From contig NZ_CP045178.1 in NCBI RefSeq assembly GCF_009296025.1, positions 372,001 to 436,000 of the forward strand: a stretch of 64,000 bases of DNA. Direction: 5' to 3'. The translations under genes and the position numbers were made by a program. Source of the stretch: Streptomyces tsukubensis. Its GTDB lineage: Bacteria; Actinomycetota; Actinomycetes; Streptomycetales; Streptomycetaceae. Below, piece by piece: positions 7,969 through 16,184 of the stretch (position 1 is the first letter of the stretch; every line of letters begins with the position of its first letter). The notes below the pieces were generated by a model that was not told the DNA's origin, did not search any database, and saw nothing but the letters and a program-made list of their open reading frames with translations.

Positions 7969-9168
7969 CTACGCCGCGTCCCCGTAGTCGGGCAGTACGA
8001 GGGCTGAGTTGGCGGTGCGTCCTTTGCTCTCCGACGCGAGTCCCCCCTCGCCGCGCAGAGCCCTGTCGCGCGCGTCGATCTGCTCCTGGGTACGGGGGGA
8101 CACCACAGCGCTGCCCTCCGTGGCGAGCGACTGGTTCAGTTCCACGAAGTCGCGGACCGTCTTTTCGTAGGCGGCGAAGGCGGTCGTGTGGTCCGCGTGG
8201 GTGGCCAGTTCACCGGCGAGGACGTAGGCCCCGACCATGGAGACGCTCGATCCCTGGCCCGACATGAACGAGGTCGCGTGGGCGGCGTCGCCGACGAGAG
8301 CGACCCGGCCGGTGGACCAGGCGGGCATGTGGATCTGGCTGACGACGTCGAAGAAGAGGTCGTCGGCGCCGCGCATGGCCTCCACCAGCCGGGGGATCTC
8401 CCACGCCGTGTCCGGGAAGGTCGCGGTCACGAGGTCGCGCTGTGCCTGCGGATCGCGAAACGCGCTGAAGGGCGGCTCGTCCTTGGCGAAGGTCAGGAAG
8501 CCGTGGAGCGTCTCGCCGGGTTCGTAGGCGTAGAGGGTCGCGGCCCTCCCCGGGGTGTTCCAGAGAACCGCCTCGTGGTCGAGGCCGAAGTCGTTGCGCA
8601 AGGTGAAGCCCGCGAAGCAGTAGCCGAGGTAGCGGTGGAACCGCTCTTCGGGGCCGAACGTCAGGCTACGGGTGTGGGAGTGCAGCCCGTCGGCGCCGAT
8701 CACCAGGTCGAAGGTGCGCCGGGCGCCGCCGGCGAAGGTGACGTCCACGTGGTCCGCGCGGTCGTCGAGGGTGGCTATGGAGTCGTTGAACAGGAACTCG
8801 ACCTCTCCGCTGACCAGATCGTAGAGGCAGTCGGCCAGGTCTCCCCTGCGCACTTCGAGGTCGAGGTTCTCGGCGCCGCCGGTGACGCTTTCCGGGCGGA
8901 CGGCTGCGACGAGGGAGCCGTCGGGGGCGAGGAACGAGATCTTGCGACTGTCGACATGGGCCTGCCGCAGGCGCGGCAACAGCCCCATCCGGTCGGCGGC
9001 CTCCCGTGCGGTGCCGCGTACGTCCACGGCGTACCCCCCGCCGCGGAGCCTGGCGGCTTTCTCCACCACCGTGACCTCGAAGCCGTAGCGGTTCAGCCAG
9101 TGGGCGAGAGTCGGCCCCGCGATGCTGGCACCGGAGATGAGGATCCTGCGGTTGGCTGTGTGGTTCAT
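7969..9168 (-). CDS. FAD-dependent aromatic monooxygenase (class A flavoprotein hydroxylase)
   Basis: NAD(P)H/FAD hydroxylase of the PHBH/TetX superfamily, 399 aa. The FAD-binding RILISGASIAGPTLAHWL is at about 8-25, the middle DG motif DLVIGADGLHSHTR at about 158, and the second FAD motif RVALVGDAAHATSFMSGQG at about 290. The family oxidises aromatic or polyketide-like compounds and includes antibiotic-inactivating enzymes. The substrate cannot be inferred. It is divergently paired with a MarR regulator across a palindrome-rich 144-bp spacer, the classical arrangement for an inducible detoxification gene. Confidence 0.85.
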   Translation of the reverse strand: MNHTANRRILISGASIAGPTLAHWLNRYGFEVTVVEKAARLRGGGYAVDVRGTAREAADRMGLLPRLRQAHVDSRKISFLAPDGSLVAAVRPESVTGGAENLDLEVRRGDLADCLYDLVSGEVEFLFNDSIATLDDRADHVDVTFAGGARRTFDLVIGADGLHSHTRSLTFGPEERFHRYLGYCFAGFTLRNDFGLDHEAVLWNTPGRAATLYAYEPGETLHGFLTFAKDEPPFSAFRDPQAQRDLVTATFPDTAWEIPRLVEAMRGADDLFFDVVSQIHMPAWSTGRVALVGDAAHATSFMSGQGSSVSMVGAYVLAGELATHADHTTAFAAYEKTVRDFVELNQSLATEGSAVVSPRTQEQIDARDRALRGEGGLASESKGRTANSALVLPDYGDAA

Positions 9169-9203
9169 CGTCTGGTCCTTCCTGCCCGAACCCGCACCGG
9201 GCA

Positions 9204-9286
9204 GTAGATGTCTACTTTAGGTATCCTTATTTCAGGCGTGGCACCCCGCCGGGCAGCCGCGACTGACGATCACGATATAGATACCT
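9204..9286. promoter_or_regulatory. Palindromic operator region between the monooxygenase and marR
   Basis: GTAGATGTCTAC (9204-9215) is a palindrome with five-base arms. AGGTATC (9219-9225) is repeated in inverted orientation as GATACCT (9280-9286). The low-GC spacer stands out locally and fits MarR binding sites controlling both divergent genes. Confidence 0.5.
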
Positions 9287-9312
9287 GTGTTAAGTATGCA
9301 AATGGAGCTGGA

Positions 9313-9846
9313 ATGAACACGCCACCACCGGACGGCCCGCCATCACTGGACGACCCCGGTCACCCCGAGGGCGGCGGCGACGTACTGAACGTGATGCCCC
9401 GACTGGCGCAGCTCAGCAACGCCATCAATCGCGGTCGCCTGGTCCAGCACGCCCTGGAGGCCGCGGGGGTCTCGGTGGAACGGCCCGCCTTCACCGTCCT
9501 CCTCACCCTCCGTCTCGCGGGCAAGCCGCTGCGGATCAAGGAGATCGCGGACAAGGTGCAGGTCGTCCAGCCTCATGTCACACGCCAGGTGCAGCAGTTG
9601 GAGCGGCGCGGCCTGGTGCACCGCATCGGCGACCCGGACGACCGGCGCGCCAGCCTGATCGAGCCCACGGACGAGGGGGCGACCGCCGCCGACCGCTACG
9701 CGCAGACGCTCATCGGCTGGTTCTCCGGGGCGATCGCCCACTGGTCCGACCAGGACCGGGGGGACCTCGGCCGCCTGCTGACCCGCCTCACCGACGACGT
9801 GACCGCCCGGCTGGAGTCACTTGACGGCGCGCCCGGGGAGAGCTGA
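9313..9846 (+). CDS. MarR-family transcriptional regulator
   Basis: Winged-helix regulator of 177 aa. The core is visible as VSVERPAFTVLLTLRLAGKP, then IKEIADKVQVVQPHVTRQVQ QLERRGLVHRIGDPDDRR, the MarR recognition helix and wing, with a C-terminal dimerisation helix. ATG 9313 was chosen over an upstream in-frame ATG (9208) because GGAG lies 6 nt before it and the upstream extension falls in the operator. It is divergent from the FAD monooxygenase, which it probably represses. Confidence 0.87.
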   Translation: MNTPPPDGPPSLDDPGHPEGGGDVLNVMPRLAQLSNAINRGRLVQHALEAAGVSVERPAFTVLLTLRLAGKPLRIKEIADKVQVVQPHVTRQVQQLERRGLVHRIGDPDDRRASLIEPTDEGATAADRYAQTLIGWFSGAIAHWSDQDRGDLGRLLTRLTDDVTARLESLDGAPGES

Positions 9847-10477
9847 CGAGGCCCTGGACGGACGGGAGTTGAGCGGACTCCCTCGACTGACACGGTCCGG
9901 CCGACCAGCAGGACGCGTGCGTTCCGGGCCCCCGCTGATTTTTTTCGGCTGCTCGACCCCCCTGCGGCGCCCGCGACCGCATCGCGGAGCGCGGCCGTCC
10001 GCGAATGTCCCGCGAGCGGCACCGGCCCACCACGTGTGCTCCCGCATCCTCCGGTGCGTGGCCGTTCCCGCCCGGGAAGAGCCGCGTCGCCCGCCACCGG
10101 CGCGCGGGGTCGGACGGCCCCCCTCCACCTGACCGCTTCCCGGGCTCGTGGTCACCCGCCCCCGGCCTCCTGCCGGTGACCCGCGCTGTTCAGGGCCACC
10201 GGCGGTCACGAGGGCAGGGGTGACTCACACCTCGCACGGGCAGCCCCCTCAACCGCGCTTGCCACGGCACTACTTCACCGGCATGTTCACCGGGGTCCGT
10301 ACGCGTATGCGAAGCGGATGACCGGCCGCCGCCGCGGGCGCACGGGAGCACGGTTCGGAGCACGCACCGTCGGCTGGAAACAGGTAAGTGCCGTAGGGCC
10401 GTACCGCCCTGTACCGGGGTGGCCGGTGCGGTGCTCCGGCCACCCGTGCCCCTGATGTTTGTCTTCGCCCCACCCCC
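9847..10477. other. Non-coding stretch upstream of the RiPP operon
   Basis: No gene with normal Streptomyces codon bias could be supported here. A run of seven T residues follows a GC-rich stretch near 9942 and may mark the marR transcript end. Confidence 0.4.
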
Positions 10478-10507
10478 TTGTGGCCATCGGACAAGGCTGG
10501 TTAGGCT
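10478..10507 (+). promoter_or_regulatory. Possible promoter of the RiPP operon
   Basis: TTGTGG (10478-10483) and TAGGCT (10502-10507) are spaced 18 nt, a plausible Streptomyces -35/-10 pair. The start would be near 10514, about 90 nt before the likely first codon of the MFS gene. Confidence 0.35.
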
Positions 10508-10601
10508 CCAGCTCGTTTCACTATCTGCACTCTTTCTTCTCGTTTTCTTCAAGGGACGGGCCCGGCCTCTGACCGGCGCCCTCCAGGCCGGGGGGCTGCG
10601 C

Positions 10602-12065
10602 GTGGAAAGAGCTGTGGCTCCAGAATCCGGCGAGGACGCGTCACCCGTCGACCCGCCGGCCCCTGCCGCCTCCCACCGTGACGGGGTGCCCGCTCACCAC
10701 CCACGGGCGGACGCCTCTCCCCGCGATGTCCGGCTCTTCTGGTGGGCCAACGCCTCGGACGCTCTCGGCAGTCAGACCTCGGGAATCGTCCTGCCGCTCC
10801 TGCTCCTGAGTCTCGGCTACTCCCCCGCCGCCGTCGGGCTCATCGCCGGGGCGTCCACGGCGGCCGGTCTGCTGCTGGGGCCACTGGCGGCCGTACCCGC
10901 CGACCGGGGCGCGCGCAAGCCGGTGATGTTCTGGTCCGCCACGGTCTCCTGTCTGGCGATGGCACTCGTCACGGTCACCGTCGTCCAGGGTGATCCCCCG
11001 CTGTCGCTGCTCCTCGGGGCCGTACTGCTGGAGCGTCTCGCCACCACCTGCTACGAGGGCGCGGCCCGTGGCACGGTGGCTCTCATCTCTCCGCCCGCCG
11101 GCTACCCCCGTGTGGTGGCGGGGCTGGAGGCCGGCGACCGTACGGCTCTGGTCATCGGCCCTGCCCTGGGCGGTCTGCTCTACCAGGCGGCCAGGGCCCT
11201 GCCGTTCCTCGCGGACGCCCTCAGCTACGCGGTCACGGCGATCTGCGTCCGGCTGATGCGCTCGCCCCTGCGGGCCCCGGAAGAGACGGAAGAGGCGCCC
11301 GCGGGGTCGGTGGGCACGGCAGCGGAGGACGGCTCCTCGGGCGGGCGGAAGGCCGACGGCGGGGAGACCGACGGAAGGACAGCCGACCGACGGACAGCCG
11401 ACGGGCGGTCGGCCCGCCCCGTGGAGACCCACCGTGCCGGTCTCGGCCACCGCGCGGTGGCCGTGCTCGCCGAGTGCGGTGCGGGACTCACCCGGGTGCG
11501 GTCGGAGCCGCTGCTGTGGATGGTCCTGGTGTGGACCACGGTCGTGGGCGGTGTACTCGCCGCCCTCTACTACGGAGCCATCTTCACCCTCCAGCGGGGC
11601 GGCCACGGTGGGGGCGCCATGGGGCTGGTCCTCGCCGTATCGGGCGGCGCGGGTCTCCTAGGGGCTCTCATGGCTCCCCGGGTGGCCGCGCGGGTCGGCG
11701 CCGCCCGCGCGGTCACCACGGTCACCTGGCTGCTCGTGCCGCTCACGGCCGCGCTGGCCTTCGTCTCCTCGCCCTGGGCGTACGGTGCCCTGTTCGGGGC
11801 TTTCTGCCTGATCATGCCGCCCGCCACCGTCCTCTTCCAGTCCCACGCGATCCGGGTGACACCCCCCGCGCTCCAGGCGCGTACCGGCGCCGTCCTCGCG
11901 ACCGCCACCGGCGCCACCACCGCTCTGGCACCCGCGTTGACGGGGCTGGCGACCAGCGAGGCCGGGCCGGCCGCGCCCGTCTACGGAAGTGCGGCCCTGC
12001 TCATGGCTCTGGCCCTGTACGTCCACCTCGGCGCGTCCCGCGTCTTCGCCGTAGGGCGGTCCTGA
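10602..12065 (+). CDS. MFS transporter, probable RiPP exporter
   Basis: Major facilitator of the MFS_3 (EntS-like) class, about 487 aa from GTG 10602. Membrane segments follow one another from VRLFWWANASDALGSQTSG onward, with the family signature GPLAAVPADRGARKPVMFW after the second helix. The central cytoplasmic loop (about residue 230-285) is hydrophilic and repetitive (TDGRTADRRTADGRS). Starts at 10602 or 10614 are both possible; 10614 has GGAAAG just upstream, and the longer open frame carries an implausible N-terminus. It ends 2 bp before the protease gene, so it is the first gene of the RiPP operon. A role in export or self-protection for the modified peptide is inferred from position. 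Confidence 0.82.
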   Translation: MERAVAPESGEDASPVDPPAPAASHRDGVPAHHPRADASPRDVRLFWWANASDALGSQTSGIVLPLLLLSLGYSPAAVGLIAGASTAAGLLLGPLAAVPADRGARKPVMFWSATVSCLAMALVTVTVVQGDPPLSLLLGAVLLERLATTCYEGAARGTVALISPPAGYPRVVAGLEAGDRTALVIGPALGGLLYQAARALPFLADALSYAVTAICVRLMRSPLRAPEETEEAPAGSVGTAAEDGSSGGRKADGGETDGRTADRRTADGRSARPVETHRAGLGHRAVAVLAECGAGLTRVRSEPLLWMVLVWTTVVGGVLAALYYGAIFTLQRGGHGGGAMGLVLAVSGGAGLLGALMAPRVAARVGAARAVTTVTWLLVPLTAALAFVSSPWAYGALFGAFCLIMPPATVLFQSHAIRVTPPALQARTGAVLATATGATTALAPALTGLATSEAGPAAPVYGSAALLMALALYVHLGASRVFAVGRS

Positions 12066-12067
12066 AC

Positions 12068-14023
12068 ATGACCGATGTCCCGGAGAACCCCGAGCCGCGC
12101 GGCGCGCGGGGGGACGGCGAGGCGGACCGGCCCGCGTCGCGCTACGCGGTCTTCCACTCCGCCCTGCCCGATGTGCGCGCCGCCCGGCCCACGCGCATGG
12201 TGTTCACCGCCGACGCGGGCGGCCGCTGTGAGATCTTCGCCTGGGACGCGGACACCGGCCGCACCCGTCAGGTCACCGACCGCCCCGACGGGACCCTGCA
12301 CGGCGCCATCGACTCCGACGCGTACGTGTGGTGGTTCGACGAGGACGCGGACGGTGTCGGCCGGTGGTGGCACCAGCCTTTCGACGGCGGCCCGCGGAAG
12401 CCGGGCCTCACCGGCCTGCCCCCGGGCACGCCCCGAGGGCTCGCGGTGGGCGAGGACGCGACGGTCGCCGTGGCGCTCGGCGACACCACGGGCGACACCG
12501 CTCTTTACCTCGGGACACGCGGCGGGCGGGCTCGCCTCGTGACGCGCCTCCCCGGACACCTGACCCTGTCGGGTATCGGCCCGGGGTCGCGCCTGCTGGC
12601 GCTCGGCGCGGCTGCCGGATCCGCACAGGCCGTCACCCTCGTGGGATCCGACGGGCAGCGGCACGGTGTCCTTTCCGGTCAATCGGGGAACCTCTGGTGC
12701 CGCGGGTTCCGCCCCGGCACGGACGACGAGGAGGTGCTCCTCGTCCAGGAGGCCGGAGACCAGTACCGGCTCGCCACCTGGCGGCCGGGACACGGCATCG
12801 CTCCCCACCCGTGGACCGCCTTCGACACGGAGATCACCGCGGGCTGGTACCCCGACGGCCGCTCCGTGCTCGTACGACAGGACCGGCACGGCCGAAGCTC
12901 CCTGTACCGGGCGCGGTTGGACACCCGCGTACTCGAACCGCTGCCCGTCCCGCCGGGATCGCTCCTCGACGCCGCCGCCCGCTCGGGGGACGACGTGCAC
13001 TACCTCTGGACCAGCACCACGTGTCCGCCGCGGCTCCACTCCACCGCCGGGACACCGCTGCCACGCGTGAGCGCCCCGCTCCCGAGGGTGCCCGGCGAAC
13101 AACGGGACGTCTGGACGCCGGGGCCGGAAGGCGCCGTCCACACCCTGCTCACCCTCCCCGAGGGCGGTGGCGCGCCACCACCCGTCGTCTTCCTCGTGCA
13201 CGGCGGGCCCGCCGACCACGACAGGGACGCCTACGACGGTGTGGTGCACTCCCTCGTCGCCTCCGGTTTCGCCGCCGCCCGGGTCAACTACCGCGGCTCC
13301 ACCGGATACGGCCCCCGCTGGCGGGCGGCGTCCGCCGCCGGGGTCGGGCTCAGTCAGGTGCAGGACCTGGCCGCGGTCAGGGCCGACCTGATCGCCCGCG
13401 GCCTCGTCAGCCCTACGGCCACCGGCCTCTGGGGCACCTCCTGGGGCGGCTACCTGGTGCTTCTGGCGCTCGGCACCACTCCCGGTCTCTGGCAGGCCGG
13501 TGTCGCCGTCAAGCCGGTGGCCGACTGCGCCGCCGCGTACCGCACCACCACGCCCGCTCTCCGCGCCCTGGACGAGCGTCTCTTCGGCGGCACGCCCGAC
13601 GAGGTCCCGCTGCGGTACGCGCGCAGCTCTCCGCTCACCCATGTCGGCGAGGTCCGCGCGCCGGTCCTCCTCGTCGCCGCGACCCGCGACGCCAAATGCC
13701 CGCCGGGACAGGTCCAGAGCTATCTCGACGCCCTCGATGCCGCGGGCGCGCGCCACGAGTACCTGTGGCTCGACACCGGTCACGACGGCTACCGGGGCAG
13801 CGACCACGTCGCCGTACTGCGCCGCGCCATGGTCTTCCTCGACCGTGAGCTGCGTGGACCTGGCCGCACCCGCACCACCCCCTCGACCTCCCCCTCCACC
13901 CGGAGGGGGGCGTCCGGCCCCGTGCGCACCGCGGCACCGGCCGGGACGGGCACCACCCAGCAAGCACAGGAGAGGACCCATCATGCAGAAGGACATCATC
14001 AACAACGACCCGCTCGCGGGTGA
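12068..14023 (+). CDS. S9 prolyl-oligopeptidase-type peptidase, probable RiPP leader protease
   Basis: Cytoplasmic serine peptidase, 651 aa, with a beta-propeller N-terminus (RMVFTADAGGRCEIFAWDAD and repeated blades) and an alpha/beta-hydrolase C-terminus. Oxyanion motif FLVHGGPADHD precedes the nucleophile motif GTSWGGY (Ser458), acidic residue Asp541 (TRDAKCP) and His572 (DTGHDGYRG). There is no signal peptide, so it acts inside the cell. Sandwiched between an exporter and a precursor peptide, it probably trims the modified peptide. Prolyl oligopeptidases cleave after Pro, and the precursor has Pro at 20 and 29 flanking its hydrophobic segment. The last 45 residues are a Thr/Pro/Arg-rich tail that overlaps the precursor gene by 41 bp and does not look folded. 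Confidence 0.88.
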   Translation: MTDVPENPEPRGARGDGEADRPASRYAVFHSALPDVRAARPTRMVFTADAGGRCEIFAWDADTGRTRQVTDRPDGTLHGAIDSDAYVWWFDEDADGVGRWWHQPFDGGPRKPGLTGLPPGTPRGLAVGEDATVAVALGDTTGDTALYLGTRGGRARLVTRLPGHLTLSGIGPGSRLLALGAAAGSAQAVTLVGSDGQRHGVLSGQSGNLWCRGFRPGTDDEEVLLVQEAGDQYRLATWRPGHGIAPHPWTAFDTEITAGWYPDGRSVLVRQDRHGRSSLYRARLDTRVLEPLPVPPGSLLDAAARSGDDVHYLWTSTTCPPRLHSTAGTPLPRVSAPLPRVPGEQRDVWTPGPEGAVHTLLTLPEGGGAPPPVVFLVHGGPADHDRDAYDGVVHSLVASGFAAARVNYRGSTGYGPRWRAASAAGVGLSQVQDLAAVRADLIARGLVSPTATGLWGTSWGGYLVLLALGTTPGLWQAGVAVKPVADCAAAYRTTTPALRALDERLFGGTPDEVPLRYARSSPLTHVGEVRAPVLLVAATRDAKCPPGQVQSYLDALDAAGARHEYLWLDTGHDGYRGSDHVAVLRRAMVFLDRELRGPGRTRTTPSTSPSTRRGASGPVRTAAPAGTGTTQQAQERTHHAEGHHQQRPARG

Positions 14024-14102
14024 CGAGGAGAACCGCAAGCCGAGTGTCGGGATCACCGTGACCGTCCCGTTCCGTAACACCGAGGACAGCGAGGAGGACT
14101 AG
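13983..14102 (+). CDS. RiPP precursor peptide, 39 aa
   Basis: Candidate substrate of the downstream radical SAM enzyme. The N-terminal leader-like part MQKDIINNDPLAGDEENRK is acidic and polar, then comes SVGITVTVPF, rich in beta-branched residues, then an acidic tail RNTEDSEED. AGGAGAGG lies 6-7 nt before the ATG, a strong ribosome site inside the 3' end of the protease gene. There is no Cys and only one Ser in the presumed core, so it is not a lanthipeptide or thiopeptide; Val, Ile and Thr are typical targets of B12-dependent radical C-methylation. Pro20 and Pro29 could be protease sites releasing a nine-residue product. A strong hairpin follows 6 nt after the stop. I do not recognise a named precursor family. 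The assignment rests on size, position and composition. Confidence 0.75.
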   Translation: MQKDIINNDPLAGDEENRKPSVGITVTVPFRNTEDSEED

Positions 14103-14108
14103 TCCTCA

Positions 14109-14139
14109 CCGGCCGGCCCGGTTCTGCCGGGCCGGCCGG
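14109..14139 (+). terminator. Hairpin between precursor and radical SAM gene (attenuator)
   Basis: A perfect 13-bp stem CCGGCCGGCCCGG/CCGGGCCGGCCGG with a TTCTG loop begins 6 nt after the precursor stop. This placement would protect or partly terminate the message and so give more precursor than enzyme transcript, as in many RiPP operons. Confidence 0.75.
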
Positions 14140-14205
14140 GTTCGCCCCGTCCCGGCCTCGTATCCCTCCCGCCGGTTTCCCCTCATCCCACCGAGGAGCC
14201 CTTTC

Positions 14206-16149
14206 GTGCGCGTCCTGCTGGTCAACATGCCCTGGTCGCCCATCGACCTTCCGTCGCTGGCCCTGGGAATCCTGAAACGCAGCGTCGACGAGCGGGTGCC
14301 GCACGCCGAGGCCGAAGTCCTGCACGCCAACCTCGAATTCACCGACTGGATCACCGCGCGGACCGAGTTCACCGCCGATGACTACGAGTACTACGCGCTG
14401 TCCTCCTACTTCATGGGCTGCGGCGACTGGGTCTTCTCCTCCGCTCTCTACGACGATCCCGGGTGGCGTGAGGAGGAGTTCACCGAGGCGATGCGGGGCA
14501 AGCTCCGCAAGTCGCGGCTGCGCATGTCGCACGAACTGCACCGGCTGGCGCCCGACTTCGTGGGCGAGATCGCCCGGCGCATCGTGGAGTACGCCCCCGA
14601 CGTCGTCGGGTTCACCTCGACGTTCCAGCAGAACACCGCGGCGCTGGCAGCCGCCAGGCACGTCAAGCGGCTCGCGCCGCACATCGTGACCGTCATGGGC
14701 GGCGCCAACTGCGACGCGGAACAGGGCGCGGCGCTCCACAGGAACTTTCCCTTCGTCGACCATGTGATCCGCGGTGAGGGCGAGGAGGCGTTCCCGAGGC
14801 TGCTGACCGCGCTGGCCGAGGGGGCGGACCTGAACACGGTCCCCGGGCTGTGCCACCGTGACGCCGACGGGGCCTGCGCCGTCAACCCGATGGCGTCGGC
14901 TCCGCTGCCGCCCGCCACGATCCTGGCGCCCGACTACAGCGGATACTTCGAACGTCTCGGCGGTTCGGTGGCCCGCAACTGGGTCGAGCCCAAGCTGGTC
15001 GTCGAGGGGGCCCGCGGCTGCTGGTGGGGCGAGAAGCACCACTGCACGTTCTGTGGGCTCAACGGTTCCTTCATGCAGTTCAGGAGCAAGAGCCCGGACA
15101 CGTTCTACGACGAGATCATGGAACTCGCGCGCCGCCACCGCGTTCTCGACATGTACGTCGTCGACAACATCCTCGACATGGGCTATCTCTCCACCGTGCT
15201 GCCGCGTGTCATCGAGAGCGGATACGACCTGCGGCTGCACATCGAGATCAAGGCAAACATGCGCAGGGGCCAGCTCAGGACGCTCGCCGACGCGGGGCTC
15301 ATCTACGTCCAGCCGGGCATCGAATCCCTCAACAACCGGGTGCTCGACCTGATGGACAAGGGGGTGAGCGGCTGCCAGAACGTCCGCATGCTCCGTGACG
15401 GGGCGGAGACGGGGCTCTCCGTCTCCTGGAACTATCTCCACGGATTTCCCGGCGAGACCGCCGAGGACTACGACCCCGTCATCGGCCAGATCCCGGCGCT
15501 CGAACACCTCGACCCACCGGTCGACCTGTCGGCCAGGATCGCCATCGAGCGGTTCAGCCCGTACTTCAACCGTCCGGAGCTCGGCTTCTCCGGACTGCGC
15601 CCCGAGGCGCACTACCGCGTTGCCGGAGGCGGAACTGTACGACCTGCCTACGTTTTCGAGGCCCCGGAGCGCGGGATCGGTGAACCCACCGTCACCGCGC
15701 TCAACGACGCCCTCGGTCTCTGGAAGAAGCACCACGCGGACGCCAGGCTCACCCAGGCCGATCTCGGCGACCGTATCGTCCTCGTCAGCCGCCGCCGCAC
15801 CTTCGACTGGCGGACCCTGGAGCTGACCGACCCCTACGAGCTGGCCGTCTTCCGGCTCCTCGACCAGCCGCACACGGCGTCGGCACTTGCCCGTAAGGCC
15901 TCCGCGCGTGTTCCAGGGGACGCGCGCCCCGAGAGTGCCGTACAGGAACTCCTCGACCGCTGGCTGGCCCTCGGTGTGGTCTTCACCGACGGCGGTAGTT
16001 ACGTGCACATCGCGCCCTCCGCCGTCAACGAGGACCTGCTGCGGCTCGACTTCATGCGCCACCGCCACGCCGTACCGGCACCTGAGGCACCCGGCGGCGA
16101 GGAACCCGCGGGCCTCCTCGACAGCCCGCGCCAGACCGTCCAGGTATGA
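14206..16149 (+). CDS. Cobalamin-binding radical SAM RiPP maturase (C-methyltransferase type)
   Basis: Iron-sulfur radical enzyme of 647 aa. Residues about 1-190 form a B12-binding Rossmann-like domain beginning RVLLVNMPWSPIDLPSLALG and containing APDVVGFTSTFQQNTAALAA and VTVMGGANCD. The radical SAM cluster motif is Cys272-x7-Cys280-x2-Cys283 (CWWGEKHHCTFC), the spaced-out variant seen in the family of ribosomal-peptide maturation radical SAM protein 1. The barrel continues with IYVQPGIESLNNRVLDLMDK and NYLHGFPGETAEDY, and a C-terminal winged-helix-like region follows (TDPYELAVFRLLDQPHTASA). Start GTG 14206 has GAGGAG 8 nt upstream. Close homologues are annotated as RiPP C-methyltransferases, so methylation of unactivated carbons in the adjacent peptide is the most likely chemistry. 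That is inference. Confidence 0.87.
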   Translation: MRVLLVNMPWSPIDLPSLALGILKRSVDERVPHAEAEVLHANLEFTDWITARTEFTADDYEYYALSSYFMGCGDWVFSSALYDDPGWREEEFTEAMRGKLRKSRLRMSHELHRLAPDFVGEIARRIVEYAPDVVGFTSTFQQNTAALAAARHVKRLAPHIVTVMGGANCDAEQGAALHRNFPFVDHVIRGEGEEAFPRLLTALAEGADLNTVPGLCHRDADGACAVNPMASAPLPPATILAPDYSGYFERLGGSVARNWVEPKLVVEGARGCWWGEKHHCTFCGLNGSFMQFRSKSPDTFYDEIMELARRHRVLDMYVVDNILDMGYLSTVLPRVIESGYDLRLHIEIKANMRRGQLRTLADAGLIYVQPGIESLNNRVLDLMDKGVSGCQNVRMLRDGAETGLSVSWNYLHGFPGETAEDYDPVIGQIPALEHLDPPVDLSARIAIERFSPYFNRPELGFSGLRPEAHYRVAGGGTVRPAYVFEAPERGIGEPTVTALNDALGLWKKHHADARLTQADLGDRIVLVSRRRTFDWRTLELTDPYELAVFRLLDQPHTASALARKASARVPGDARPESAVQELLDRWLALGVVFTDGGSYVHIAPSAVNEDLLRLDFMRHRHAVPAPEAPGGEEPAGLLDSPRQTVQV

Positions 16150-16184
16150 CACCCGCCACCAGCCCACCGCGAAGGAGGAACATC

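Noticed and set aside
11981..14080. Long minus-strand open frame across the protease and precursor
   Set aside because: No motifs, opposite to a gene with a complete catalytic triad; a codon-bias artefact.
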